A stretch of 11,911 nt of DNA from Paludibacteraceae bacterium (GCA_018055865.1 JAGPGR010000032.1:1-11911); one strand, 5' to 3'. Positions 1-6,945 are shown, numbered from the stretch's first letter. Notes: a model not told the origin generated them from the sequence alone. Numbers and translations: made by a program.

Positions 1-665
1 CGGTTCAGTATGTTGGTGTTACCTCCCAGATTGCCGTAGCTGAATGAATTAGCTTCAGAACCCATCACTACGTCTTTATTCCGGTTGGCATCGTTCAGCC
101 CGCCCAGACTGGAATAATTAAATCCACCCCTGTCGAGTGCATTGAAATGTACTCCGTTAACATACGTTGATTCAAATTCCTGCTCGTAACCACGCATACG
201 AAAACGCATGGGGCTAAAATTGTAAGATGTCTGCGAAAGATATACATCTCCTCTGGACAAACTGGACGAAATCGATTGCGATGCGCGACCTTCATCCTCG
301 CTGAAATCCGATTCGTTGAGTTGCAGAATGGCATCCTGACGGGATTCTTCCTGAATATCCACCCGCATAAAAATTATCCCGGCATCATTCAGTTCGTTTT
401 CCTTCAGGCTAATTACCTTGATTTGAGGCAGATAACCCGATCGTGAGAAACTGATTTCTTCATCACCGGCAGCCAGATAAGAAAAGTTAAACTCTCCCTG
501 AGCATTGGTTTTTGCTGAGATATTTTGATTCAACAACGTAACCGTAACGCCTGGTAGAGGTGTTTCTGATTCAGCTACTTTCACAAAACCGGTAAGTCTG
601 GTTTGAGCTGATACCAAAACCGATGTGAAAATAACAACTGACAATACTAATACTAATTTTCTCAT
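1..665 (-). CDS. TonB-dependent outer-membrane receptor, N-terminal part (3' end outside window)
   Basis: The reading frame opens at the ATG at 665 and stays open to the window edge (221 codons seen). Residues 1-21 are a typical Sec signal peptide (basic MRK, hydrophobic core, likely cleavage after VSA). Residues about 22-100 look like a carboxypeptidase-regulatory-like beta-sandwich (TPLPGVTVTL, TNAQGEF, then SFSRSGY), the usual N-terminal domain of Bacteroidetes receptors. After an acidic linker (about 103-128), residues 130-221 resemble the plug domain, with FRMRGYEQEFESTYVNG and GGLNDANRNKDVV. The predicted role is TonB-driven import across the outer membrane; the substrate cannot be told and no SusD partner is visible. 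It is divergent from the lipoprotein gene at 1095. The family call is firm; the barrel is outside the window. Confidence 0.88.
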   Translation of the reverse strand, partial: MRKLVLVLSVVIFTSVLVSAQTRLTGFVKVAESETPLPGVTVTLLNQNISAKTNAQGEFNFSYLAAGDEEISFSRSGYLPQIKVISLKENELNDAGIIFMRVDIQEESRQDAILQLNESDFSEDEGRASQSISSSLSRGDVYLSQTSYNFSPMRFRMRGYEQEFESTYVNGVHFNALDRGGFNYSSLGGLNDANRNKDVVMGSEANSFSYGNLGGNTNILN

Positions 666-1094
666 AAATAAACTAAATTCTATTATTAATTTTTTCTGTT
701 TAATTCTCTGAAAATGGGGCAAAAAAAAGTGTTGCAAGATACGACATTTTTTTTACATAATAATGAATTATGAACAATACTTTAATCGAACAGCCAACCC
801 GCATTCAGGAAGCGAAATATACATGTAATTGACTTTCAAATGTTTCCAACAAATAAAGTTCATTTAAATTAGAAATCTGCACTTTGAATATTTAACACTT
901 CATAATCTTCATTTTTCTAAAATTCAACACTCCGGAATTTTTGGTATTGTCAGTCAACTCAATTTTATAACAACTCACAAGGGCCCAATCATTTCACAAG
1001 GTTTTTGGTTAATTGTTTTTTTTTCTCGTATTTTTTTCGGACTTTTGTTCTTTTGAAAAATTAGTACAAAAACATCTCTCTATTTATAAGAACT
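666..1094. other. Divergent AT-rich intergenic region, 429 bases
   Basis: This stretch separates two divergently transcribed genes and should hold both promoters. I see no ORF of coding character and no strong hairpin. On the minus strand a near match to the Bacteroidetes -7 element, TATCTTGC (734-741), lies about 70 bases before the receptor start; it lacks one T of TAnnTTTG. For the plus-strand gene I see only T-rich tracts (about 1001-1050) and no clean -7 box, so its promoter is not assigned. Confidence 0.5.
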
Positions 1095-2144
1095 ATGCGA
1101 AAATTTATTTATTTACTTGCTTTGAATTTTATTCTCGTTGCATGTGGATCCGGTAAACAGGTTTCAAAGTCTGGTGGCGGTGAAAGTTTTCAGGTGGTTA
1201 GTGTTGCCTTTTACAACCTTGAAAACCTGTTTGACACGATTAATCAAAGTAATAATGATGAAGAATTTCTGCCCGAAGGTGCCATGAGATGGACTGGAAT
1301 GAAATACCGGGGCAAACTTAAAAATATGTCCTACGCCATTTCTCAAATTGGCAAAGAAACTACTCCAGCCGGACCTTCTATTGTAGGAGTTTCTGAAATT
1401 GAAAATCGCGGCGTACTCGAAGATTTGGTCAAAGAACCTTCAATATCCAACCGCACATACGAAATAGTACATTACGACAGTCCTGACCGACGCGGAGTGG
1501 ACGTTGGACTCCTTTACAATCCGCGCGATTTTTTGGTTACTTCCAGTAAATCCTACAGATTGCTGCCCAACGATACAGCGTTTCGCACCCGCGACCAACT
1601 TTTGGTGAGCGGTTATCTGCTGGGTGAAAAAGTGCATGTTATAGTGGGTCACTGGCCTTCAAGAATCGGTGGTGAGGTGGCCTCATCACCTCGTAGAGAA
1701 GCGGCTGCAGGATTATCCAGACACATTGTTGACTCACTTTACAGGTTGGATGCAAATGCTAAAATCATCATTATGGGCGACCTGAACGATGACCCATTCA
1801 ATACCAGCACCGCCAAAGTGCTTGATGCCAGGAGAAACATGGAAGATGTTCCTGAAAAAGGATTGTATAACCCGATGTGGCGAATTCTGGATGCAGGTGT
1901 AGGCTCGCTGGCTTACAACAACCAATGGAATCTTTTTGATCAAATCATTATTTCCCAGCCATTTCTGAATAAAGACAAAACAAAACTTTCATTCTGGAAA
2001 GCCGAAGTTTTTAATAAAAAATTTCTTATCCAGCAGGAAGGCAGCTACAAGGGAACACCTATGCGTACGCATGCAGGTGGAGTGTGGCTCAACGGATACA
2101 GCGACCACTTCCCCACTCTTATTTACCTGGTGAAAGGAAAATAA
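1095..2144 (+). CDS. EEP-fold (endonuclease/exonuclease/phosphatase) lipoprotein
   Basis: The 349-residue protein starts with a lipoprotein signal: basic MRK, a hydrophobic core, and lipobox LVAC with Cys17 as the lipidated residue. The mature part has the EEP signatures in order: YNLENLFD (40-47), metal-binding Glu101 in SEIEN, GHWPSR with His186 (185-190), GDLNDDP with Asp229 and Asn231 (228-234), and the catalytic YSDHFP with Asp337/His338 (335-340). It is therefore probably an active metal-dependent phosphodiesterase, either a nuclease or a lipid/sugar phosphatase; the substrate is not predictable. Residues after Cys17 (GSGKQVSK) lack an acidic surface-export-like patch, so a periplasm-facing location is slightly favoured. 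The DUF4290 gene follows after 41 bases and may be co-transcribed. Confidence 0.85.
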   Translation: MRKFIYLLALNFILVACGSGKQVSKSGGGESFQVVSVAFYNLENLFDTINQSNNDEEFLPEGAMRWTGMKYRGKLKNMSYAISQIGKETTPAGPSIVGVSEIENRGVLEDLVKEPSISNRTYEIVHYDSPDRRGVDVGLLYNPRDFLVTSSKSYRLLPNDTAFRTRDQLLVSGYLLGEKVHVIVGHWPSRIGGEVASSPRREAAAGLSRHIVDSLYRLDANAKIIIMGDLNDDPFNTSTAKVLDARRNMEDVPEKGLYNPMWRILDAGVGSLAYNNQWNLFDQIIISQPFLNKDKTKLSFWKAEVFNKKFLIQQEGSYKGTPMRTHAGGVWLNGYSDHFPTLIYLVKGK

Positions 2145-2185
2145 TCTTACAAAAAAAGCTGCAAGCTGCAGAATAAAAACTAATT

Positions 2186-2776
2186 ATGGAATATCCCACA
2201 CTTCAAGGAAAATTAATAATGTCCGAATATGGTCGGAATGTACAGCAAATGATAGAACATGCGCTGATCATAGAAGACCGCGAAGAACGCACCAGATGTG
2301 TAAATACCATCATCAACATCATGGGCAGCCTTTTCCCCTACCTGCGCGATGTGAACGACTTCAAGCATAAACTCTGGGATCACGTGGCAATCATGTCAGA
2401 TTTCAAACTGGATATTGATTATCCGTATGAAATTGTGAAAAAGGAAGAAATGTATGAACGCCCAGAAACTATACCCTATAAAAATTCCCGAATCAGGTAT
2501 ATGCATTACGGAAGAAACCTGGAAGAAATGATAGAACGGGTATCCGATTATCCTGACGGAGACACAAAGAATGAACTTATTCGTCTGATTGCCAATCAGA
2601 TGAAAAAATGTTTTCTGACCTGGAACAAGGAAGTGGTGGACGACAAAAAGATTTTTGACGATTTGCGGGAACTATCAAAAGGTAAACTGGATGTTTCTGA
2701 AGATATCTTCAAATTGATGGAAACCAAAGACGTGTTTCATTCCAAAAAAGTACAGAACAAACCCAAAAAGAAATAA
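2186..2776 (+). CDS. DUF4290 family protein
   Basis: A 196-residue soluble protein with no signal peptide or membrane segment, matching the Bacteroidetes-restricted DUF4290 family by EYGRNVQQMIE (14-24), a conserved IEDREER (29-35), LRDVNDFKHKLWDH (53-66) and DIDYPYE (76-82). The family has no established function. The upstream ATG (2186, giving MEYP) is chosen over the ATG at 2219 because family members start with MEY a few residues before the YGRN motif. An internal repeat is visible: residues 15-77 align without gaps to 108-170 (YGRN/MIE to KLDI or KLDV, about 17 of 63 identical by hand). The tail is lysine-rich (KPKKK). It sits just upstream of murA, as in many Bacteroidetes, which suggests but does not prove a link to cell-envelope growth. 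Confidence 0.85.
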   Translation: MEYPTLQGKLIMSEYGRNVQQMIEHALIIEDREERTRCVNTIINIMGSLFPYLRDVNDFKHKLWDHVAIMSDFKLDIDYPYEIVKKEEMYERPETIPYKNSRIRYMHYGRNLEEMIERVSDYPDGDTKNELIRLIANQMKKCFLTWNKEVVDDKKIFDDLRELSKGKLDVSEDIFKLMETKDVFHSKKVQNKPKKK

Positions 2777-2817
2777 TACCAGTTCTGATCTCACCGTTTT
2801 TTTAAATATGAAGCTCT

Positions 2818-2863
2818 AAACTCAAAACTCTCCCGATAGCTATCGGGATTGAAACTCGAAACT
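2818..2863. repeat. 18-base perfect palindrome flanked by heptameric AAACTC units
   Basis: TCCCGATAGCTATCGGGA (2831-2848) is a perfect palindrome. Each side carries two AAACT(C) units spaced exactly seven bases apart (2818 and 2825; 2852 and 2859). The last unit ends eight bases before the murA ATG. It has no T-tract, so it is not a standard terminator. I believe similar palindromes occur between genes in other Bacteroidetes, but I cannot verify this here. Confidence 0.7.
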
Positions 2864-2871
2864 ATCAGAAA

Positions 2872-4176
2872 ATGTCATCATTCAAAATAGAGGGCGGACA
2901 CCGGTTTCATGGTTCTATCACGCCTCAGGGAGCTAAAAATGAAGCTTTACAGGTTATATGTGCCGTACTGCTTACTTCCGAAAAAGTTACCATTAGCAAC
3001 ATTCCGCAAATTCTCGACGTACTGAATCTGATAGAATTAATCCGTGAATTAGGTGTAAAAGTTGAGCAAATACAAGCTGACACCTATACTTTTCAGGCTG
3101 ATGAGATAAACCCGAATTACCTGGAAACGGAAGACTTTTATCGCAGAAGCGCTTCGCTAAGGGGTTCTGTCATGCTGGTAGGCCCTTTAGTCACACGTTT
3201 TGGAAAAGCTATAATTCCAAAACCCGGAGGTGATAAAATTGGTCGCCGGAGATTAGATACTCATTTTCTTGGCATTCAGAAATTGGGAGCTGATTTTGAA
3301 TACGATGCCGACAAAAAATTGTACGAGATTCACTCCGGAAAATTGAAGGGATGTTATATGCTGCTCGACGAAGCATCGGTAACCGGCACTGCCAATATAC
3401 TGATGACCGCCGTGCTTGCTGAAGGCGAAACAACAATCTACAATGCTGCCTGCGAGCCCTATCTGCAGCAATTAAGCAGAATGCTGAACCGCATGGGTGC
3501 AGATATTTCGGGTATTGGCTCCAACCTGCTCACTATCAAAGGAGTAAATTCACTGAATGGATGTAGTCACAGACTTCTGCCTGATATGATTGAAGTAGGA
3601 AGTTTTATCGGAATGGCTGCCATGACGGGTTCAGAAATAACCATTAAAAATGCAGCGTACCATGAGTTGGGCATCATTCCCGACAGTTTTCGAAGAATGG
3701 GAATAAAACTGGAGCAAAAGGGGGATGATATTTTCATTCCTCAACAAGACTCTTACACCATCGAATCTTTTATTGACGGTTCCATCATGACTATAGCCGA
3801 TGCTCCCTGGCCCGGCCTTACACCCGACTTGCTGAGCGTATTTCTTGTCGTTGCCACCAAAGCAATCGGTAGTGTGCTTATTCACCAAAAGATGTTCGAA
3901 AGTCGTCTTTTCTTTGTTGACAAACTGATAGATATGGGAGCACAAATTATACTTTGTGACCCTCACCGCGCCACCGTTATCGGTCAGGGAAATAATCTGC
4001 ATCTGCGGGCTGCCCGAATGAGTTCGCCGGATATCCGCGCGGGCATCGCGTTGCTTATTGCAGCTTTGGCGGCTTCAGGCACCAGCATCATTGAAAACAT
4101 CGAACAAATTGACCGCGGATATCAGAATATTGACGGACGATTGAATGCATTGGGAGCTAAAATAACGAGAATTTGA
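2872..4176 (+). CDS. murA: UDP-N-acetylglucosamine 1-carboxyvinyltransferase
   Basis: This 434-residue cytoplasmic enzyme transfers enolpyruvate from PEP to UDP-GlcNAc, the first committed step of peptidoglycan precursor synthesis. Visible are the PQGAKNEAL substrate-binding motif with Lys22/Asn23, the SLRGSVMLVGPL segment with Arg97, the active-site loop KPGGDKIGRRRLDTH (117-131), the catalytic Asp319 in WPGLTPDLLSV, the FESRLFFVD segment (342-350), SPDIRA with Arg388, and IDRGYQNID near the end. Length is normal for the family. The loop residue that is Cys115 in E. coli is Asp121 here; such Asp variants are known to be active but insensitive to fosfomycin. The stop codon overlaps the start of the next gene (TGATG), suggesting translational coupling. 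Confidence 0.97.
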   Translation: MSSFKIEGGHRFHGSITPQGAKNEALQVICAVLLTSEKVTISNIPQILDVLNLIELIRELGVKVEQIQADTYTFQADEINPNYLETEDFYRRSASLRGSVMLVGPLVTRFGKAIIPKPGGDKIGRRRLDTHFLGIQKLGADFEYDADKKLYEIHSGKLKGCYMLLDEASVTGTANILMTAVLAEGETTIYNAACEPYLQQLSRMLNRMGADISGIGSNLLTIKGVNSLNGCSHRLLPDMIEVGSFIGMAAMTGSEITIKNAAYHELGIIPDSFRRMGIKLEQKGDDIFIPQQDSYTIESFIDGSIMTIADAPWPGLTPDLLSVFLVVATKAIGSVLIHQKMFESRLFFVDKLIDMGAQIILCDPHRATVIGQGNNLHLRAARMSSPDIRAGIALLIAALAASGTSIIENIEQIDRGYQNIDGRLNALGAKITRI

Positions 4177-4784
4177 TGCCTGACAGCTACAAAACCATAG
4201 TAAAATTATCGGAAGGAATTTACAAAGAAAAAGGAAGTAAGTTCCTTTCTTTTGCTATTCCGGCTACAAGCGTGGAGGAAGTAAAGCTGATATTGGAGGA
4301 ATACCGTAAAAGATTTTACGATGCCCGGCATGTTTGCTATGCTTATATGCTTGGCGCCGGTAGAAATGAATTCAGAGCCAACGATGACGGCGAACCTTCA
4401 GGAACTGCCGGCAGACCAATTCTGGGACAGATTAATTCCTTTGAACTTACCAACATCCTGGTCATTGTGGCTCGCTATTTCGGAGGAATCTTACTCGGCA
4501 CCGGCGGATTAATTACGGCCTACAAGGAAGCCGCTAAAGATGCACTCGCTCAGGCGGAAGTATTGGAAAAAACCGTTAAAATCCGTTTCAAAATTGAATT
4601 TGGTTACGAACTGATGAATGACGTGTTGCGGATTTTCAAAGATTTTGAGCCTGAAATTATAAGTACTGAACTACAATACACTTGCCGGTACGAAGTGGAC
4701 GTCCCGAAAGCACAAGCAGATCAATTTTTTAAAAAAACTAACAGCATTTTCGGGGTAAATATTACAAAGACTGATGATGCATAA
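4176..4784 (+). CDS. YigZ/IMPACT family protein
   Basis: A 202-residue protein with the family signatures KEKGSKFL (17-24), ARHVCYAY (50-57), NDDGEPSGTAGRPIL (69-83) and ARYFGGILLGTGGL (99-112), followed by a DUF1949-like ferredoxin-fold C-terminal half. YigZ proteins are cytoplasmic and poorly defined; eukaryotic IMPACT binds the GCN1 translation regulator, and bacterial members are thought to bind nucleic acid or ribosome-associated partners. The ATG at 4176 shares its A with the murA TGA stop, so the two are probably coupled. A TTG at 4173 is in frame, but ATG is preferred. The functional connection to murA is unknown. Confidence 0.9.
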   Translation: MPDSYKTIVKLSEGIYKEKGSKFLSFAIPATSVEEVKLILEEYRKRFYDARHVCYAYMLGAGRNEFRANDDGEPSGTAGRPILGQINSFELTNILVIVARYFGGILLGTGGLITAYKEAAKDALAQAEVLEKTVKIRFKIEFGYELMNDVLRIFKDFEPEIISTELQYTCRYEVDVPKAQADQFFKKTNSIFGVNITKTDDA

Positions 4785-4855
4785 AAATTTTTGATAGAAC
4801 TTTCACGTTCAATCTTTTGTTTGACTGAAAAGAGAAAACTTAAAAGAAAAAAAAC

Positions 4856-5572
4856 ATGAAAGTAGAAATCTGGAGCGACTTAGCTTGTCCATTTTGCTAT
4901 ATCGGAAAGCGTCATTTTGAAAAAGCATTATCGCAATTTTCTGACAAAAAACAAGTAAAAATAGAATGGAAATCCTATATTCTTGATCCTGAATACGTTT
5001 ATAATCCCGAAAATCCCGAAACTGAAGTAGATTACATAGCCGGGCGCAAAGGAATTTCCAGGGAAGAAGCTCAGCAAATGTTTGCAAGCATCACCCGGAT
5101 GGCATCAATGGCAGGTCTGACCTACGACTTTGATAAAGTGAAAGCTGCCAATACGTTAGATGCACATAAAATCATTCAACTGGCCAAAGAAAAAAATCTG
5201 GGCGATGCGGCTGAAGAACGGTTTTTTCAGGCTTTTTTCGTTAACGGTGAGAATATCAACGAAAAAGAAACGTTGGTGAAAATAGCCCGTGAAATCGGCT
5301 TAACCGAAAGCGAAGCAACCGAAGCACTTACAAACGACAAATATGCTTACGAAGTAAACAACGACATCCGGGAAGCCGGTCAAATCGGTGTCAGGGGAGT
5401 TCCATTCTTTGTTTTTGACCGTAAATACGGTGTTTCGGGAGCACAATCGTCAGATACATTTCTGCAGACACTCGAAAAATCATTCAACGAATGGAAAAAA
5501 GCCAATCCACTAACTCCAATAAAAAATTTGGCCGAAGGGAGCACGTGTGATTTAGATGGAAATTGCAACTAA
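4856..5572 (+). CDS. FrnE-like DsbA family thiol oxidoreductase
   Basis: A 238-residue thioredoxin-fold protein. The N-terminus MKVEIWSDLACPFC places the redox motif CPFC at residues 11-14, and VRGVPFFVFDRKY carries the cis-proline loop and SGAQ, typical of the FrnE/2-hydroxychromene-2-carboxylate isomerase branch. An alpha-helical insertion lies between. There is no signal peptide, so it is cytoplasmic, unlike classical DsbA. The extreme C-terminus has a second cysteine pair, Cys231 and Cys237 (TCDLDGNC), which could form a second redox centre, as reported for FrnE of Deinococcus, or bind metal. It is separated from the YigZ gene by a 71-base A-rich gap and followed by T-runs. FrnE-type activity is the best guess; its partner is unknown. 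Confidence 0.88.
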   Translation: MKVEIWSDLACPFCYIGKRHFEKALSQFSDKKQVKIEWKSYILDPEYVYNPENPETEVDYIAGRKGISREEAQQMFASITRMASMAGLTYDFDKVKAANTLDAHKIIQLAKEKNLGDAAEERFFQAFFVNGENINEKETLVKIAREIGLTESEATEALTNDKYAYEVNNDIREAGQIGVRGVPFFVFDRKYGVSGAQSSDTFLQTLEKSFNEWKKANPLTPIKNLAEGSTCDLDGNCN

Positions 5573-5590
5573 ACTGAAATTTACCGGTTT

Positions 5591-5628
5591 AACAGCCGTT
5601 TTTTTTGATCTCATCCGCTGTTTTTTTT
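5591..5628 (+). terminator. Possible intrinsic terminator after the FrnE-like gene
   Basis: AACAGC (5591-5596) pairs with GCTGTT (5617-5622) and the right arm runs into an eight-T tract (5621-5628); a second eight-T run lies in the loop. The stem is short and the loop long (20 bases), so this is only a reasonable candidate. Its position, 18 bases after the stop and just before the pyrB promoter, fits. Confidence 0.4.
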
Positions 5629-5639
5629 ACTCATAATCG

Positions 5640-5671
5640 TTGATTATTTTCAAAAAAATCATGTATCTTTG
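5640..5671 (+). promoter_or_regulatory. Bacteroidetes-type sigma-ABfr promoter of the pyrB transcript
   Basis: TATCTTTG (5664-5671) matches the -7 consensus TAnnTTTG exactly and is followed by C as often seen. A TTG (5640-5642) lies 21 bases upstream, close to the usual -33 spacing. Transcription would start near 5676-5679, giving an mRNA leader of about 210 bases before pyrB. Confidence 0.75.
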
Positions 5672-5682
5672 CATAACCCGTT

Positions 5683-5781
5683 ATGATTAAAAAAAGTATT
5701 CAATACTACACGTTCGTTTGCAACTTTCAGCTATCAAGTTGCACAGAAAAAATATCCCGTAATATCTTCAAACCAATATAA
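5683..5781 (+). CDS. Possible 32-residue leader peptide upstream of pyrB
   Basis: An ATG-started frame begins only a few bases after the predicted transcription start and ends at TAA 5779-5781. It has 32 codons; the peptide begins MIKKSIQYY and ends NIFKPI, with no recognisable domain and no run of one regulatory amino acid. The stop codon forms the end of the 5' arm of the terminator hairpin at 5770-5803, so a ribosome finishing this ORF would block that hairpin. This arrangement is the main reason to list it. Translation is unproven; the ATG would be nearly leaderless. Confidence 0.4.
   Translation: MIKKSIQYYTFVCNFQLSSCTEKISRNIFKPI
5719..5743 (+). promoter_or_regulatory. Leader hairpin (possible pause site) upstream of pyrB
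   Basis: TGCAACTT (5719-5726) and AAGTTGCA (5736-5743) form a perfect 8-bp stem with the nine-base loop TCAGCTATC. It lies within the possible leader ORF, 26 bases before the terminator hairpin, where a transcriptional pause hairpin would sit in an attenuator. Confidence 0.5.
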
Positions 5782-5807
5782 TCTGAATAAGTTATGTTGG
5801 TTTTTTT
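5770..5807 (+). terminator. Candidate attenuator (intrinsic terminator) before pyrB
   Basis: The left arm AAACCAATATAA (5770-5781) pairs with the right arm TTATGTTGGTTT (5792-5803): 12 base pairs including one G-U, with a ten-base loop. Seven Ts (5801-5807) follow directly. The stem is AT-rich, so it should be weak to moderate. It sits downstream of a consensus promoter and 83 bases upstream of the pyrB start, with no other gene between, so it must act as a conditional terminator if it works at all. Confidence 0.6.
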
Positions 5808-5842
5808 ATATATTTCAAAAGCGACAAAAACAAACTAGAAAT

Positions 5843-5876
5843 CTTCCTTTCGGGGAGCTTGCCTGCCGCATGCAGG
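5843..5876 (+). repeat. Two small tandem hairpins directly before pyrB
   Basis: CTTCC (5843-5847)/GGGAG (5853-5857), with one G-U, and CCTGC (5862-5866)/GCAGG (5872-5876) form two 5-bp stems with five-base loops, ending 14 bases before the pyrB ATG at 5891. Their position at a gene start resembles that of the G-rich repeats found later in the window, but the sequence match is weak. They may affect translation initiation. They overlap an in-frame ATG at 5870. Confidence 0.4.
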
Positions 5877-5890
5877 AATCAGAAGGGCAT

Positions 5891-6808
5891 ATGAAAAACC
5901 GCAGTCTTGTATCCATAAGCGATTACAGTAAAAAGGAAATACTTGAAATACTGCATACAGCAGCTGATTTTGAAGCAAATCCAAATCGCAAAACATTGGA
6001 TGGCAAAGTGATAGCAACACTTTTTTTTGAGCCATCCACCCGTACCCGTTTGAGTTTCGAAACAGCTGTAAACCGTCTCGGCGGACGAATCATTGGCTTT
6101 TCTGACTCCACTACAACCAGTTCGGTGAAAGGTGAAACCCTTCATGACACTATCCGGATGGTAAGCAGTTACGCCGATGCAATCGTGATGCGACATCCGC
6201 TCGAAGGAGCCGCCCGCTACGCGTCCGAAATTTCGCCCGTACCCATCATTAATGCCGGCGACGGAGCCAATCAGCACCCATCACAAACGTTGCTCGATCT
6301 TTACTCCATACTCAAAACTCAGGGTACACTCGAAAACCTGAAAATATCTCTGGTAGGCGATTTGAAATATGGGAGAACGGTTCATTCGCTCATTATGGCC
6401 ATGTCACACTTCAAACCGGCTTTCCGCTTCATTGCACCCGAAGAGCTGAAAATGCCGGATGAATACAAAGTATTTTGCCGAAGAAACAAAATTCCGTTTG
6501 AGGAAAAAACAGAACTGACCGGCAACTTTGACGATGCAGACATTCTATACATCACACGTGTTCAGAAAGAGCGTTTTCTTGATTTGATAGAATTTGAGCG
6601 CGTGAAAAACGTATACACCCTGAAAAACAGCATGTTGGATAACACCAAGCCCAATCTGAGAATTATGCATCCGCTTCCGCGCGTTAACGAAATTGATCAG
6701 GATGTAGACGCAAGCCCTAAAGCTTACTATTTTCAGCAGGCACAAAACGGACTATATGTCAGACAGGCTATTGTGAGCAAGGTAATTAACCCCGACTCTG
6801 CCACCTAA
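5891..6808 (+). CDS. pyrB: Aspartate carbamoyltransferase catalytic subunit
   Basis: A 305-residue cytoplasmic enzyme that condenses carbamoyl phosphate with aspartate, the committed step of pyrimidine synthesis. Motifs: [13 protein letters not shown] (45-57, carbamoyl-phosphate loop), Lys80 in [19 protein letters not shown] (100-111), [17 protein letters not shown] with His129 (123-139), [13 protein letters not shown] (155-167), RVQKERF, and [12 protein letters not shown] 5891 is preferred over the in-frame ATG at 5870 because family members begin with MxNRSLV; the extra seven codons would run through the GCAGG hairpin arm. pyrI follows, so a dodecameric, allosterically regulated holoenzyme is expected. 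Expression is probably controlled by the leader at 5664-5807. The TAA stop lies inside an intergenic repeat. Confidence 0.97.
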   Translation: MKNRSLVSISDYSKKEILEILHTAADFEANPNRKTLDGKVIATLFFEPSTRTRLSFETAVNRLGGRIIGFSDSTTTSSVKGETLHDTIRMVSSYADAIVMRHPLEGAARYASEISPVPIINAGDGANQHPSQTLLDLYSILKTQGTLENLKISLVGDLKYGRTVHSLIMAMSHFKPAFRFIAPEELKMPDEYKVFCRRNKIPFEEKTELTGNFDDADILYITRVQKERFLDLIEFERVKNVYTLKNSMLDNTKPNLRIMHPLPRVNEIDQDVDASPKAYYFQQAQNGLYVRQAIVSKVINPDSAT

Positions 6809-6826
6809 CCCCCTAAAACGGGAGTA
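6800..6826 (+). repeat. Repeat pair A, left unit (overlaps pyrB stop)
   Basis: This unit reads G-CC-A-CCTAACCCCCTAAAACGGG-AGTATT and matches the reverse complement of the right unit at 10594-10620 with a few changes. It overlaps the last two codons and the TAA stop of pyrB (6806-6808). It is the left end of a roughly 146-base inverted pair with 6915-6945. Confidence 0.75.
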
Positions 6827-6914
6827 TTAGTGGAGTAAGTGACTTTTATCTGAAACCTGAAGATTGATATATTCAAGTTTCTAAACTAATTAATAATTTC
6901 GATAAACGCTCTTA

Positions 6915-6945
6915 AATTTCCCCTTCAGGGGGGGGGGTTAGGGGC
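6915..6945 (-). repeat. Repeat pair A, right unit with a ten-G run
   Basis: This is the inverted partner of 6800-6826: AATTTCCCCTTCA, a run of ten Gs (6928-6937), then TTAGGGGC. It ends 17 bases before the pyrI ATG. The C4/G4 arms around TTCA can form a hairpin. The ten-G homopolymer is longer than in the other copies and may vary in length. Confidence 0.75.

Noticed and set aside
95..334. 79-codon minus-strand ORF
   Set aside because: It lies in another frame of the receptor gene on the same strand; the receptor frame has a signal peptide and family motifs, this one has none.
2155..2175. CTGCA-AGC-TGCAG hairpin between the EEP gene and the DUF4290 gene
   Set aside because: A 5-bp stem followed by A-rich rather than T-rich sequence; too weak to call a terminator on the plus strand.
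3631..4002. 123-codon minus-strand ORF opposite murA
   Set aside because: Antisense to conserved murA coding sequence; no domain, promoter or partner gene supports it.
4785..4855. Promoter for the FrnE-like gene
   Set aside because: TTTTG-containing stretches occur but none has TA at the required position, so no -7 element could be supported.
5879..6277. 132-codon minus-strand ORF opposite pyrB
   Set aside because: It is antisense to a firmly identified gene, with no recognisable domain and a composition expected of a shadow frame.
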